This document shows, piece by piece, positions 11,028 to 19,604 of a stretch of 64,000 nucleotides of DNA. The stretch comes from CAVPMW01 sp963706515 (GTDB taxonomy: Bacteria; Chloroflexota; Anaerolineae; Anaerolineales; UBA4823): NCBI GenBank assembly GCA_963706515.1, contig CAVPMW010000015.1, positions 1-64,000 on the forward strand, in the 5' to 3' direction. The notes beneath the pieces were generated by a model. The model saw only the letters and a program-made list of their open reading frames with translations. It was not told where the DNA came from and made no database searches. A program made the position numbers and the translations under genes. How positions within the stretch are numbered: the stretch's first letter is position 1; every line of letters starts with the position of its first letter.

Positions 11028-12068
11028 TTGAAGAGCAGTGTTCCCCGTCCAGCGAGCTATTACCAGTTGATCCCGAAAGTGGATCTCCACCGGCATCTGG
11101 AAGGCTCGCTGCGGCTGCGTACCTTGCTGGAAGTGGGACGCTCGCTCAGGCTGGGGCTGCCCGACACCAACCAGCTGCGCGAGCTGGTTGAAATCAGCGA
11201 AGAAGAGCCTTATACCTTCGAGAATTTCCTCTCCAAATTCCAAACCCTGCGGCTGTTCTACCGGTCGCCAGAAATTATTGAACGCGTCACTCGTGAAGCG
11301 ATCGCAGACGCTGCTGCCGATAATGTCCAATATCTGGAGCTGCAGTTTACCCCGGTGGCTTTGGGTCGGGCTGAAAGTTTTCCCCTGGGTGAAGTTATGG
11401 ATTGGGTTATCATGGGCGCTCAGGAAGCCGAGCGCGAGCTCGGGATCACGGTGCGCCTGATCGCCAGCGTCAACCGGCACGAGCCCGTGGAGCTGGCTGC
11501 CCAGGTAGCTCAGCTGGCGGTAGACCGTCTATCCAGAGGAATTGTTGGGCTGGGTCTGGCAGGCAATGAAGCTCATTATTCCGCCCTGCTCTTTGCCGGT
11601 GTCTTCAAAGAAGCACAGCAAGCCGGTCTGCATATCACGATTCACGCCGGTGAATGGGGTGGAGCGAGCAATGTATATGAGGCCATCACCCAGCTGAACA
11701 CCGAGCGTATCGGTCACGGGATCCGCGTCCTGGAAGATCCCAAGGTCACCAGCCTCGCACGCGAGCGAAACATTCCCTTTGAGGTCTGCATAACCAGCAA
11801 TTTCCAGTCCGGTGCAATTTCCTCACTAAGTGTCCATCCCCTGCCGCGCATGCTTTCACTGGGACTGGATGTGACCATAAATACCGACGATCCGAGCATC
11901 TCACAGATCACATTAAGTGATGAATACCGCCTGGCATGCGAAGATTTAGGTCTGACTGCGCTGCAGCTTAAAGAGCGCGTCCTGGCTGCAGCCCGCGCCT
12001 CTTTCCTCCCGGCTGAAGAGCGTCAAATCCTGCTTGATCGATTGAATGAAAAGCTATCCGGCTGCTGA
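11028..12068 (+). CDS. add: Adenosine deaminase (amidohydrolase family)
   Basis: Deaminates adenosine (or a related aminopurine nucleoside) to inosine in purine salvage. It carries the metal-binding DLHRHLEGS at the N-terminus, the HAGEWGG catalytic segment near residue 206, RIGHGIR and the NTDDPS metal/catalytic motif near residue 285. Length 346 matches the family. The start is TTG at 11028, 6 bases after a GGAG site. It follows secA by 48 bases on the same strand and may be cotranscribed. The subfamily also includes adenine deaminases and S-adenosylhomocysteine deaminases, so the exact substrate is not certain. Confidence 0.88.
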   Translation: MKSSVPRPASYYQLIPKVDLHRHLEGSLRLRTLLEVGRSLRLGLPDTNQLRELVEISEEEPYTFENFLSKFQTLRLFYRSPEIIERVTREAIADAAADNVQYLELQFTPVALGRAESFPLGEVMDWVIMGAQEAERELGITVRLIASVNRHEPVELAAQVAQLAVDRLSRGIVGLGLAGNEAHYSALLFAGVFKEAQQAGLHITIHAGEWGGASNVYEAITQLNTERIGHGIRVLEDPKVTSLARERNIPFEVCITSNFQSGAISSLSVHPLPRMLSLGLDVTINTDDPSISQITLSDEYRLACEDLGLTALQLKERVLAAARASFLPAEERQILLDRLNEKLSGC

Positions 12069-12091
12069 ATTACCCGAAATTTATTCAGCGT

Positions 12092-12775
12092 CTACGTGCT
12101 GACCCGTTTCTCCCAGTCTGCGACGGATTCTTTGATAAGTCCGCGCACTTCGGTATCCGGGACTGAATCGATATCCGGGTATTGGCTCTTGCCCACCATC
12201 ACTACCATACTGCCATCCGGCATCTCTTTGAGCTGCAACGGGGCTTCGATTTCCGGGTGACCGGTAAGCTTCTCCTGCAGGATTGCATCGATCTGCGCTA
12301 CGATGCTTGCGGGCGGCGGCTCAGGTTTGCGCACATCCGCTCGCAGCGCGCGGGCTACCACCGCTGTCGGGCTCAGTACCGGTCGAAGGTTATCGCTGAC
12401 GGGGACAGGAGCTGGAGACAGCAGTTGCTCCTCTGCTGCAACAGCAACAGCGCCTGCTGGCAGGGGTTCAGAGGGGGCAGCTTCTGCCTCAAGCCACGCC
12501 TTAAGATCAGCCAGGCTACGCTGCAAATACTCCTGGTCTCCAGAGTTGATCTCCTTCGGAGAATGATATTTCTCTCCACCCATTTCTAAGGTGATCTCCA
12601 TTTGAGCCGGGTCGCGCCACAGGCGGAAAACTTCGACGAGCTGATCGGCAGTGCTCTCGGGGACCTTCTTGTCATCCGTTTTTACACCCCTGCCCCCTGA
12701 AGCCAGGATGCCGATGGCTGCGCCGATAGCAATCCCAATTGCGGCTATTAATAACAATGTCCATATATCGCTCAT
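12092..12775 (-). CDS. Membrane-anchored protein of unknown function
   Basis: 227 residues. Residues 5-27 form one hydrophobic N-terminal helix rich in Gly, Ala and Ile, followed by GGRGVKTDDKK, so the bulk is probably cytoplasmic. A central Pro/Ala-rich linker (about residues 95-150) joins a small N-terminal part to a C-terminal segment with a plausible alpha/beta pattern (LQLKEMPDGSMVVMVGKSQY). I do not recognise the family. It is the last gene of the mcmB-meaB-GNAT-prs-mutM operon, starting 17 bases after mutM, and ends convergently against the adenosine deaminase gene. Confidence 0.75.
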   Translation of the reverse strand: MSDIWTLLLIAAIGIAIGAAIGILASGGRGVKTDDKKVPESTADQLVEVFRLWRDPAQMEITLEMGGEKYHSPKEINSGDQEYLQRSLADLKAWLEAEAAPSEPLPAGAVAVAAEEQLLSPAPVPVSDNLRPVLSPTAVVARALRADVRKPEPPPASIVAQIDAILQEKLTGHPEIEAPLQLKEMPDGSMVVMVGKSQYPDIDSVPDTEVRGLIKESVADWEKRVST

Positions 12776-12792
12776 TCTAAATTACCTCCCTT

Positions 12793-13618
12793 TTAAGCTG
12801 TTATGACCTGGCATACCGGACAGTAATGAGTGCTCCGCTGCCCGAGAACGATCCGCTCGATTGGGCTTCCGCAGACCGGACAGGCCTTGCCAGTGCGACC
12901 ATAGACACGCAGGTAGTTTTGAAAATCTCCGCCGCGATACACCCAGTCGATGGTGGTCCCATTGCGCTGGATGCCGGCTTCCAACACCTGGCGGATGCTC
13001 GCAAGCAATCTGCTGCTCTGCTCCTCATTTATCTTATCAGAGAGGCTCAGCGGGTGCAAGCGAGCAAGGTGTAATGCCTCATCGGTATATATGTTTCCCA
13101 GACCGGCAAGAAAGGATTGATCCATCAATAGCGGCTTGAGCTGCCGGGAGTGAGAATGCAGCCGGCGGAAGAACTCGGCTGAGTTGAGCCCCTCATCCAG
13201 CGGCTCGGGTCCTAAGCCTGCCAGCACCTTTTGCGGATCCGAGGTTAGCCAAACACGCCCAAATTTACGGGTGTCGTTGAATGCCAGCCGCCAGCCGCTG
13301 GTAAATTCCAACACCAGGCGATGGTGAGGAGCAAACCCCTGCTCCTGCCTCTCTACCAGCAGGTCGCCGCTCATCCGCAGGTGGATCAGCAATGTCTCCT
13401 GGTTAAGCTGGATTATCAGGAATTTACCCCGCCGGCTGAGCTGTTCTATCTTCTGTCCGCGGATCGAATTCCTTAAAACGAGCCGCGTCTGGCATGGCAA
13501 TCGTCCGCTCCCAGAGAACGACCGCTTGTTCCACAACCTGTCCCGGCAACGGCGGAAATCCTTCCCCGCCCTGACTGAGGATATGGCTGATCGTTTCTAC
13601 TTCAGGCAGCTCAGGCAT
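12793..13618 (-). CDS. mutM: Formamidopyrimidine-DNA glycosylase (Fpg/MutM); one frameshift
   Basis: Base-excision repair glycosylase/AP lyase that removes 8-oxoguanine and formamidopyrimidines. The N-terminus MPELPEVET supplies the catalytic Pro2 and Glu3. The middle contains the helix-two-turn-helix segment (LAGLGNIYTDEALHLARLHP) and the C-terminus a zinc finger CPVCG...CPVCQ. Two frames join at a run of four A (plus strand) near 13475, between PDAARF and NSIRGQK; one indel accounts for it. Its ATG lies 2 bases beyond the prs stop codon, so the two are translated from one message. Confidence 0.93.
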
Positions 13619-13620
13619 CG

Positions 13621-14613
13621 CTATTCCTGGAACATCTCCCCAACGCTACGGCCTTCATGCGCCCGCAGGATAACCTCCCCGAGCAAGGGGGCAATCGAAA
13701 TTACCGTCAGCCTGTCGCCCAGGAGTGCTCGCTTGTTTGGCGGTATAGGCACGGTATCGGTGGTGATAAACTCTTCAACCGGGCAATCCGCCAGCTTTTG
13801 AGCAGCCGCCGCCGATAAAATAGGATGGACAAAGACGAGGAAGACGCGTTGAGCCCCTTCGCGTTTCACCAGCTTTACAGCCTGGACCATCGAGCCGCCA
13901 GTATCCACCTCATCATCGATAACGATGACATCCCGGTCTCTCACATTGCCGATCATCGTCAGCGCCTCGGCGTGCTGGTCACCGCCAACGCGGCGTTTCT
14001 CCACAAAAGCGATCGGCACCCCAAGACTGGCAGCAAAGTTGCGGCCTTTCTTGGCAAAACCCAGGTCAGCAGCTACCACAACCGGATCGCAGAGCTGGGG
14101 GATGAGCTTGCCGGCGTACTCGGTCAGGATGTGGAAGGTAGTGAGTACGTCTCCTGGGATCGAGAAGAATCCCTGGATTTGCCCGGCATGCAGGTCCAGG
14201 GTGATGTAGCGGTCGGCGCCTGCAACTTCGATCATATCCGCTACCAGCCTGGCAGTGATGGGCACACGCGGGTTGTCTTTTTTATCCGAGCGCGCATATG
14301 CCAGGTAAGGGATGACTGCCGTCACCCGAGCGGCCGAATCCAGCTTCATCGTCTGCAGCATGATGAGCAGCTCCATCAGGTTGCGGTGTACCGGTGGGCT
14401 GGTAGTTTGGATCAGGAAGACATCCTGCCCGCGCACGCTGCTGTGCAGGCGGACAAAAAGATTTTCGTTGGCGAATTCAACTACATCCCGACCACTTAAG
14501 GGCAGCTCGAGATATCTGGCGATGGCGCCCGCCAGCTCAGGTGAGCCTGAGCCGGCAAACAGCTTGATATCCCCGTACATCCCGCAATCCCGATTGGTTC
14601 GGTGCTGTGTCAT
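13621..14613 (-). CDS. prs: Ribose-phosphate pyrophosphokinase (PRPP synthetase)
   Basis: Makes 5-phosphoribosyl 1-diphosphate from ribose 5-phosphate and ATP for nucleotide, His and Trp synthesis. Motifs are IPYLAYARSDKKDNPRVP (ATP site), LDLHAGQIQGFF and the PRPP-binding VIVIDDEVDTGGSM. The start at 14613 is favoured because AGGACGGGAG precedes it; a second ATG at 14580 (MYGDIKLFAGSG) would give the more usual length of about 319. It lies 11 bases after the acetyltransferase gene in the operon. Substrate ribose 5-phosphate links it to the pentose phosphate genes at 30-33 kb. Confidence 0.93.
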   Translation of the reverse strand: MTQHRTNRDCGMYGDIKLFAGSGSPELAGAIARYLELPLSGRDVVEFANENLFVRLHSSVRGQDVFLIQTTSPPVHRNLMELLIMLQTMKLDSAARVTAVIPYLAYARSDKKDNPRVPITARLVADMIEVAGADRYITLDLHAGQIQGFFSIPGDVLTTFHILTEYAGKLIPQLCDPVVVAADLGFAKKGRNFAASLGVPIAFVEKRRVGGDQHAEALTMIGNVRDRDVIVIDDEVDTGGSMVQAVKLVKREGAQRVFLVFVHPILSAAAAQKLADCPVEEFITTDTVPIPPNKRALLGDRLTVISIAPLLGEVILRAHEGRSVGEMFQE

Positions 14614-14624
14614 ATTCTCCCGTC

Positions 14625-15158
14625 CTATTCCGTCCACTCGGCGCGCAACACGCTCATCAAGAGCACATCGAAGTATTTCCCATCTTTATACATGCCTTGT
14701 CGTTTACGCCCTTCGTGAACAAATCCTGCTTTTTCATATGCTCGAATTGCCCGGGGGTTGTTCTCGTAAACTTCGAGCAGGACCCTGTTCAAATTTAAGG
14801 TATTGAAGCCATGCCGCAGGAGCAGGCGCATGACCTGGGTGCCGTATCCCTGGTCCCAGCAAGATTTATCTCCGATGAAAATGCCCACTTCTCCCGCACG
14901 GACCCGCCAGTCGATCCGGTGGAAGCCGCAGTTGCCAATCGCTTTCCAGTCATCGCCCTGGCGGACCTCGATGACCAGGGGGTGCTCCGCGGCGGGCTGC
15001 TTGAGCATGTTCTCGAACCAGTTTTCTTCGTCCTCCAGGGAGAGCGGCAAATGCAGCAGCAGGCCTGCACGCACCTCCGGATCGTTCAGCCAGGTCACAA
15101 ACTGCGGCAGATCGCTTTGGGTAGGCGCGCGCAAGCGCAGGTTCTCGCCATAGATCAT
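14625..15158 (-). CDS. GNAT-family N-acetyltransferase (RimJ/RimL-like)
   Basis: 177 residues beginning MIYGENLRLRAPTQSDL, the usual opening of RimJ/RimL-type acetyltransferases. The acetyl-CoA loop is seen in DQGYGTQVMRLLLRHGF, followed by NLNRVLLEVYENNPRAIRAYEKAGF, typical of the fold. The ATG overlaps the meaB stop codon (ATGA, 15155-15158), so translation is coupled; a longer open frame upstream is inside meaB and is rejected. The acceptor, protein or small molecule, cannot be told from sequence. Confidence 0.85.
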   Translation of the reverse strand: MIYGENLRLRAPTQSDLPQFVTWLNDPEVRAGLLLHLPLSLEDEENWFENMLKQPAAEHPLVIEVRQGDDWKAIGNCGFHRIDWRVRAGEVGIFIGDKSCWDQGYGTQVMRLLLRHGFNTLNLNRVLLEVYENNPRAIRAYEKAGFVHEGRKRQGMYKDGKYFDVLLMSVLRAEWTE

Positions 15159-16195
15159 GAGGGGGTTCCCTCCAGGAGGAGCTGCACAGCTTGCCAGGGT
15201 GAAAGATCGCGTGCCACCACTCGTCCTAACGCCTGCTGGTAGAGGCCGTCTTTTATCCGTGAGCGCCAGGATTCCACCAGGCTTTCCTGCAAAAGATTGT
15301 CGAGCTCGGATTGCAGGCGTTCTTCCTCCCGTCGCCGCCATTCCCCGCCTGATACCAGGTACTGGTGGTGCCGTTCGATTGCAGCCGCCAGCTCCGCGAT
15401 GCCCGAGCCTTCAGTTGCAATAACCTTCAGGATGGGTGGAATCCATATGTCTTCCACTCCTTCCTCAAGCGCGGGCTCCGCAACAGCCTCCTGGTGATGA
15501 GGGTACTGCCTCATCACCGGATGGCCGAGCAGGAGATTATTGCGCAACGCGCGTTCCGTCGCCTGAACACCCGGACGGTCCGCTTTATTGATGACGATGA
15601 TATCGGCAATTTCCAGGATGCCCGCTTTACTAGCCTGGATATCATCGCCCGATCCGGGCGCTTCGATGACCAGGGTAGTATGGGCAAGCCGGGCGATATC
15701 CACTTCCGTCTGTCCCGCGCCGACGGTCTCGATCAGAATGATCTCGTAGCCGGCTGCATCCAGCACCTGGACGACACCCGCAGTGGACCCTGACAGCCCG
15801 CCGAGAGAGCCGCGCGAAGCCATCGAACGGATGAATACCCCCGGGTCGCCAGCCAGATCGCGCATCCGCACACGGTCGCCCAGGAGTGCTCCACCGGTGA
15901 AGGGGCTGGAAGGATCCACAGCGACCACAGCTACGCGCCTGGGCTGACCTTCTGGTGGTACCAGCCTGCGGTAATAACGCGCCAGCTGGTTCACCAGGGT
16001 CGATTTCCCCGTCCCGGGCGCACCGGTTACGCCGATTAAATGCGCGTTGCCGGTATATGGAAACAACCGGTTCAATGCAACCTGTCCTGCGGGATCTCTA
16101 TTTTCTACCTGGGTCAAGAGGCGAGCCAACGCCAGCCGGTTCCCTTCTAAAATCGCATCAACCTGTGCCATGGGGATCGGTGGCGAGTGAATCAA
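15155..16195 (-). CDS. meaB: Methylmalonyl-CoA mutase-associated GTPase (MeaB/ArgK family)
   Basis: G-protein chaperone that protects B12-dependent acyl-CoA mutases and gates cobalamin loading. It shows Walker A GAPGTGKST, the Mg/base-contact segment VDPSSPFTGGALLGDRVRM, switch ETVGAGQTEVDIA and the guanine-specificity motif NKAD. Length 346 is typical. The start overlaps the end of the B12-binding subunit gene by 4 bases (ATGA) and the end overlaps the acetyltransferase start in the same way. The direct pairing with the mutase small subunit supports the assignment. Confidence 0.95.
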   Translation of the reverse strand: MIHSPPIPMAQVDAILEGNRLALARLLTQVENRDPAGQVALNRLFPYTGNAHLIGVTGAPGTGKSTLVNQLARYYRRLVPPEGQPRRVAVVAVDPSSPFTGGALLGDRVRMRDLAGDPGVFIRSMASRGSLGGLSGSTAGVVQVLDAAGYEIILIETVGAGQTEVDIARLAHTTLVIEAPGSGDDIQASKAGILEIADIIVINKADRPGVQATERALRNNLLLGHPVMRQYPHHQEAVAEPALEEGVEDIWIPPILKVIATEGSGIAELAAAIERHHQYLVSGGEWRRREEERLQSELDNLLQESLVESWRSRIKDGLYQQALGRVVARDLSPWQAVQLLLEGTPS

Positions 16196-16617
16196 CCAGT
16201 AGGATTGGCGCCAGGGACCCTGTTGGACATTGCCTGGCGGATATCCCGGATAATATGTTCGGTTATAGTGCCCGGGCCGTACACACCCATGACGCCTGCC
16301 TCGAGCAAGCGGGGAACATCCTCATCCGGGACGATCCCGCCAACAAAGACCAGGACGTCCTCCTGGCCATTCGCCCGTAGCAGATCAAGGACGCGCGGCA
16401 CCAGCACCATATGAGCCCCTGAAAGGATCGACAGGCCGACCACGTCCGCATCTTCTTGCAATGCGGTCTCAGCAACCATCTCCGGCGTCTGGCGCAAGCC
16501 GGTATAGATTACTTCCATCCCGGCATCGCGCAGCGCCCGGGAGACCACTTTGGCTCCCCGGTCGTGCCCATCCAGGCCAGGCTTGGCCATCACCACGCGG
16601 ATTTTTCTTTCACCCAT
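16192..16617 (-). CDS. Cobalamin-binding subunit of methylmalonyl-CoA mutase
   Basis: 141-residue Rossmann-like B12-binding domain. It begins RVVMAKPGLDGHDRGAKVV, containing the DxHxxG motif whose His coordinates cobalt in base-off/His-on cobalamin, followed by GLSILSGAH and the GGIVPDED loop. It should pair with the large subunit whose gene ends at 1129, about 15 kb away on the other strand. It leads the operon with meaB. On the minus strand a TATAAT lies about 32 bases upstream (plus-strand 16649-16654), within a 93-base gap that also has a short GC hairpin. Confidence 0.95.
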   Translation of the reverse strand: MGERKIRVVMAKPGLDGHDRGAKVVSRALRDAGMEVIYTGLRQTPEMVAETALQEDADVVGLSILSGAHMVLVPRVLDLLRANGQEDVLVFVGGIVPDEDVPRLLEAGVMGVYGPGTITEHIIRDIRQAMSNRVPGANPTG

Positions 16618-16710
16618 ATTAACCTTCCAAAATGAGAGTGCCTTAAAAATTATACCGCGTTCCCCACAGCGGGGCTCGCTCGCCGCGCTTATCTTGGGCG
16701 CGATCAGCTC

Positions 16711-18764
16711 TTATTCCATAAGCAGATTGATTTTCTTCAGACCGCCACCAGGAAGGAGGAAATCCAGCAGGCAAGTCAGCGGGTCGTATGCAAATTCGAC
16801 AGGTTCATCATTGATCTCCAGGCTGACGGGCGGCTTCAGGCTCCACACCCAGAAACGCCCTTCCCCGCGCGCCAGCATCTGGTAGCCGGATGCACCTTGG
16901 GTTCCTTTTTGCACCACTGCGCCAGAGCTGTTAAAAAAATCGATCAATCCGATCGGCGCAATACCCTGCTCGATAGGAATAATCGTAAATACCTCGAACT
17001 CATGCGGAGTGAGGGAGATTTCCCAGCCCTCATCTCGACCCATCTTGCGGATCTCCCCGCTCGAATGGGCACAAACGATGAATTCGTCCCCTTCCAATCC
17101 GGATATATCCGCGGGAGCTACTGCTCCCGCAAGCTGGCTCACCCGTCCTTCATTTGGGCTATATTGGACGTTGAAGCGCCCACCACGCCTGCCCTTTCGT
17201 TCAAGATTGAATATTTTCAGCAGGACCGGTTCCTGGGTTGGGTCGTGGAAGAGACAATCGCGGGTCGGTCGACCCGGCAGCCTGGCGCGCAGCAAGCTGC
17301 CGTCAGGCAGGACCAGCTTACGCAGAGATGGCAAAATCCTGCTCACCTGGCTTATCCGAAACGTAGACTGGTCCCCCGCTGACCGCCCGTCCGGCAGCAT
17401 GGAAGGCTCCCATCGGATGCCCGGATTGGAACATATCCCAGTCCGGCTGGACGAACTCGCCGAACCAGGCACCCACCTGGGCGTTATCATACAGGTGCCG
17501 GCTGTGAGTCTCCGGGCGGTTCGGCCAGAAATCGGTGGAGGTGCGGGTCAGGTTCGAGTTCAAGGCGCTGTACAGCATATCGTTCGACAGGGACATGCAG
17601 TTGATCAGATTCCCATTGAGCTGAGTGTGCACACTGCCTTCCAACGCTTCGTGGTAGCGCTGCATTATGCGTACACGACCCTCCAGACCCGGCAGAAACG
17701 CCTTCAAGGATGGCTTGATCGTCCACCTTCACCCCATCCACACCTTGCAAGCGCAATCCCCGGTGGTATTCCTGGAAGAAACGGTAAATCGAAATGGGTG
17801 AGATCACTCCCACTCGCGTTCCCCATTTCTGATTATGGTCGGGTTCGTGATACAGGATGCCAGGGGAGAAGGAGCGGATTGTTGAGCGAATATCGTACTC
17901 CGGGAATGACTTATTATCTGTGCCGCCCCAATAACCGCAGATTGCGTGCCAGACCACGAATGTCTCTACCCCGAATTCAGCCTTAGCCATTCGGACGGTG
18001 GGCGTAAGGTCGCCTGAAAATTTTGAGTTTGCTGAGAAGCTCGTCAATTGGCGCTCCCCGCTAGGGGTCTCCTTAATAGTCTGCCAGCCATCATCCAGGA
18101 TCAGCAGCCTGGGGGAGATACCACCAGCCCGAAAGGTCTCCAATCCCTGGCGCACTGCCTCGTGCGACACTTGTTGGTAGAAAGCATCCCAGGTGCACCA
18201 GCCGAACTGGTCGACAAATGCGGGCAGGGTTTTCTCACTGCGCAATCGACCGGTCTGCATCCGCCCCATCATAATTCGAGCGCTGTCTGCCAGGAATGGG
18301 TAAGGGTCCGCTCCGGCGGCTACGAACAACCCGGTGAATCGATCCGCAGTTACCGCCGGGTCGCCCGATTCGACCACCAGGGCAAGGCCATCCTCGCCCT
18401 GGCCCTGCATGCTCGCCCGGAACGATCCGTCCAGCAGGGGGACGAACAGGACGCAGGAACCATCCAGGCGTTCTGCTAAAAGGAATTGCGTCTCCACCGG
18501 GACCTGCCCTCCGCGCTGACCTGCCATCGCCCGCATCCAGTACGGCTCATAGCGGTGGCAGCAGGTAAAGCGCTGGACGCCGACCAGGTTTCCCAGGTTA
18601 AATATATGCCGTGCGGCGGCGGCAGGCGCTTGAAAGCGCAGGAATAACCCGCTGCCTGCTTCGCCGGCAGCCAACGATACCGTCTCGGGGAGGCCTGCCA
18701 GTACTGGCTCGCCATTCACCGTCAAGGTTCCGCCGTTTAACTGGCAAGAATAATTTGTCTGCAT
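16711..18764 (-). CDS. GH36-family alpha-galactosidase / raffinose-synthase-like (Sip1) protein; two frameshifts
   Basis: Glycoside hydrolase of clan GH-D, likely acting on alpha-galactosides such as raffinose-type sugars. The start ATG at 18764 (MQTNYSCQL) follows GGAGGTGG. Family signatures are FGWCTWDAFY, LLILDDGWQ and GVDGVKVDDQA, the last holding the predicted catalytic Asp. The frame shifts near 17710 (after VDDQA) and near 17331 at a run of T (GGATTTTGCC on the coding strand); conserved sequence continues each time (NCMSLSNDMLYSALNSNLTR; LVLPDGSLLRARLPGRPTRD; LLKIFNLERKGRRGG), so indels are likely. The reconstructed length is about 684. No signal peptide is visible, so it would be cytoplasmic. 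Whether it hydrolyses or transglycosylates cannot be decided here. Confidence 0.88.
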
Positions 18765-18820
18765 CGTGATCCACCTCCTGACAGGCATGGCATCGCAGAG
18801 GGTTGACCAGCCGGCATTAA

Positions 18821-18871
18821 CAATTCGCCGTATGTGGTCCAGGCGATTATAAAATTTCTTTCGGCGAATTG
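18821..18871 (-). promoter_or_regulatory. Inverted repeat flanking a -10 box upstream of the GH36 gene
   Basis: CAATTCGCCG (18821-18830) and its exact complement CGGCGAATTG (18862-18871) flank a minus-strand TATAAT (18846-18851), about 80 bases before the GH36 start. The placement suggests two operator half-sites around a promoter, as in looped or wide-spaced repressor sites. No -35 of good quality is seen, and no regulator gene is adjacent. Confidence 0.5.
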
Positions 18872-18980
18872 CCTGTATGCCCGGATATCCTGGTTAGTCT
18901 AACCGATTGAAAAGTGGGTGTCAATCATCCGTCAAAACTGCTTAATTGGAGCTCTTTTCACTTTTCTAAGCTGAGGATAA

Positions 18981-19009
18981 CAGACTTATTATTTGTGTTC
19001 GGGTATAAT
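18981..19009 (+). promoter_or_regulatory. Candidate promoter for the antiporter pair
   Basis: TATAAT at 19004-19009 with a weak -35 (CAGACT, 18981-18986) at 17-bp spacing, about 130 bases before the gene at 19142. Downstream, GTATGCC (near 19030) and GGCATAC (near 19075) form a spaced inverted repeat in the leader. Apart from this and the repeat at 18821-18871, the 350-base gap 18789-19141 shows no gene. Confidence 0.45.
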
Positions 19010-19141
19010 CTGCGCTGACATCGAAAAGTGTATGCCGGCTGAAGCTCGATTATTGCTATTCATACGGCTGGCAGGCATACCCATCATTTATTGGACTGAG
19101 ACACGCGTAATCAGAAATCCGATTCCTCGCCATTTTAGGTT

Positions 19142-19604
19142 ATGAGAACGATTATCCAGTACCTGCTCTTTGTCGGCCTGCCCTTGCTCGGCGTCCTGGC
19201 TGTATTAAAGCTCGGTTCCCAGCTGAGCGCCCCGGCTTCAGTCGGTGGCCCCTGGAACCTTCAACCGGCAGACAGTTTCCCAGAGTCAAAGTGTCTGCGC
19301 GCAGTTCCCAATCTGGCCGAGCCAACCCATGATGGTCATCTCCCAGTCCGGCGATGGTCTGGCGATCAAGCTCAACGATGCCAACCAGACCTTGCTGAAG
19401 GGAACTCTGCATGACCTGGCGATCGACGCCATCCAGGACCAACGTAAGCCAGTGCCTTATCCACTCACATTAGCCGGCGTGGTCGATCGCTCGGTCGAGC
19501 CAAATACCTTCACGGGATACCTGGAGGTGGCTGGCTGCCCAACCCGGCTTCCGTTGACAGGCACGCGGCAGGTCCACACTACCAGCCTCACCGGGGAGCA
19601 TTAA
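19142..19604 (+). CDS. Small exported or membrane-anchored protein; one frameshift
   Basis: The N-terminus MRTIIQYLLFVGLPLLGVLAVLKLG is a hydrophobic anchor or signal segment. The rest appears to be a small soluble domain (VISQSGDGLAIKLNDANQT, then LEVAGCPTRLPLTG) that I cannot assign to a named family. The anchor and the domain are in different frames and join somewhere between about 19245 and 19325, so one indel is assumed. The stop overlaps the antiporter start by one base (TAATG), so the two are translationally coupled and probably functionally linked, perhaps as an extracytoplasmic partner of the transporter. Confidence 0.6.

Noticed and set aside
15159..15341. Longer N-terminus for the acetyltransferase
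   Set aside because: The extension lies within meaB and has low-complexity composition; the ATG overlapping the meaB stop begins exactly at the usual family N-terminus.
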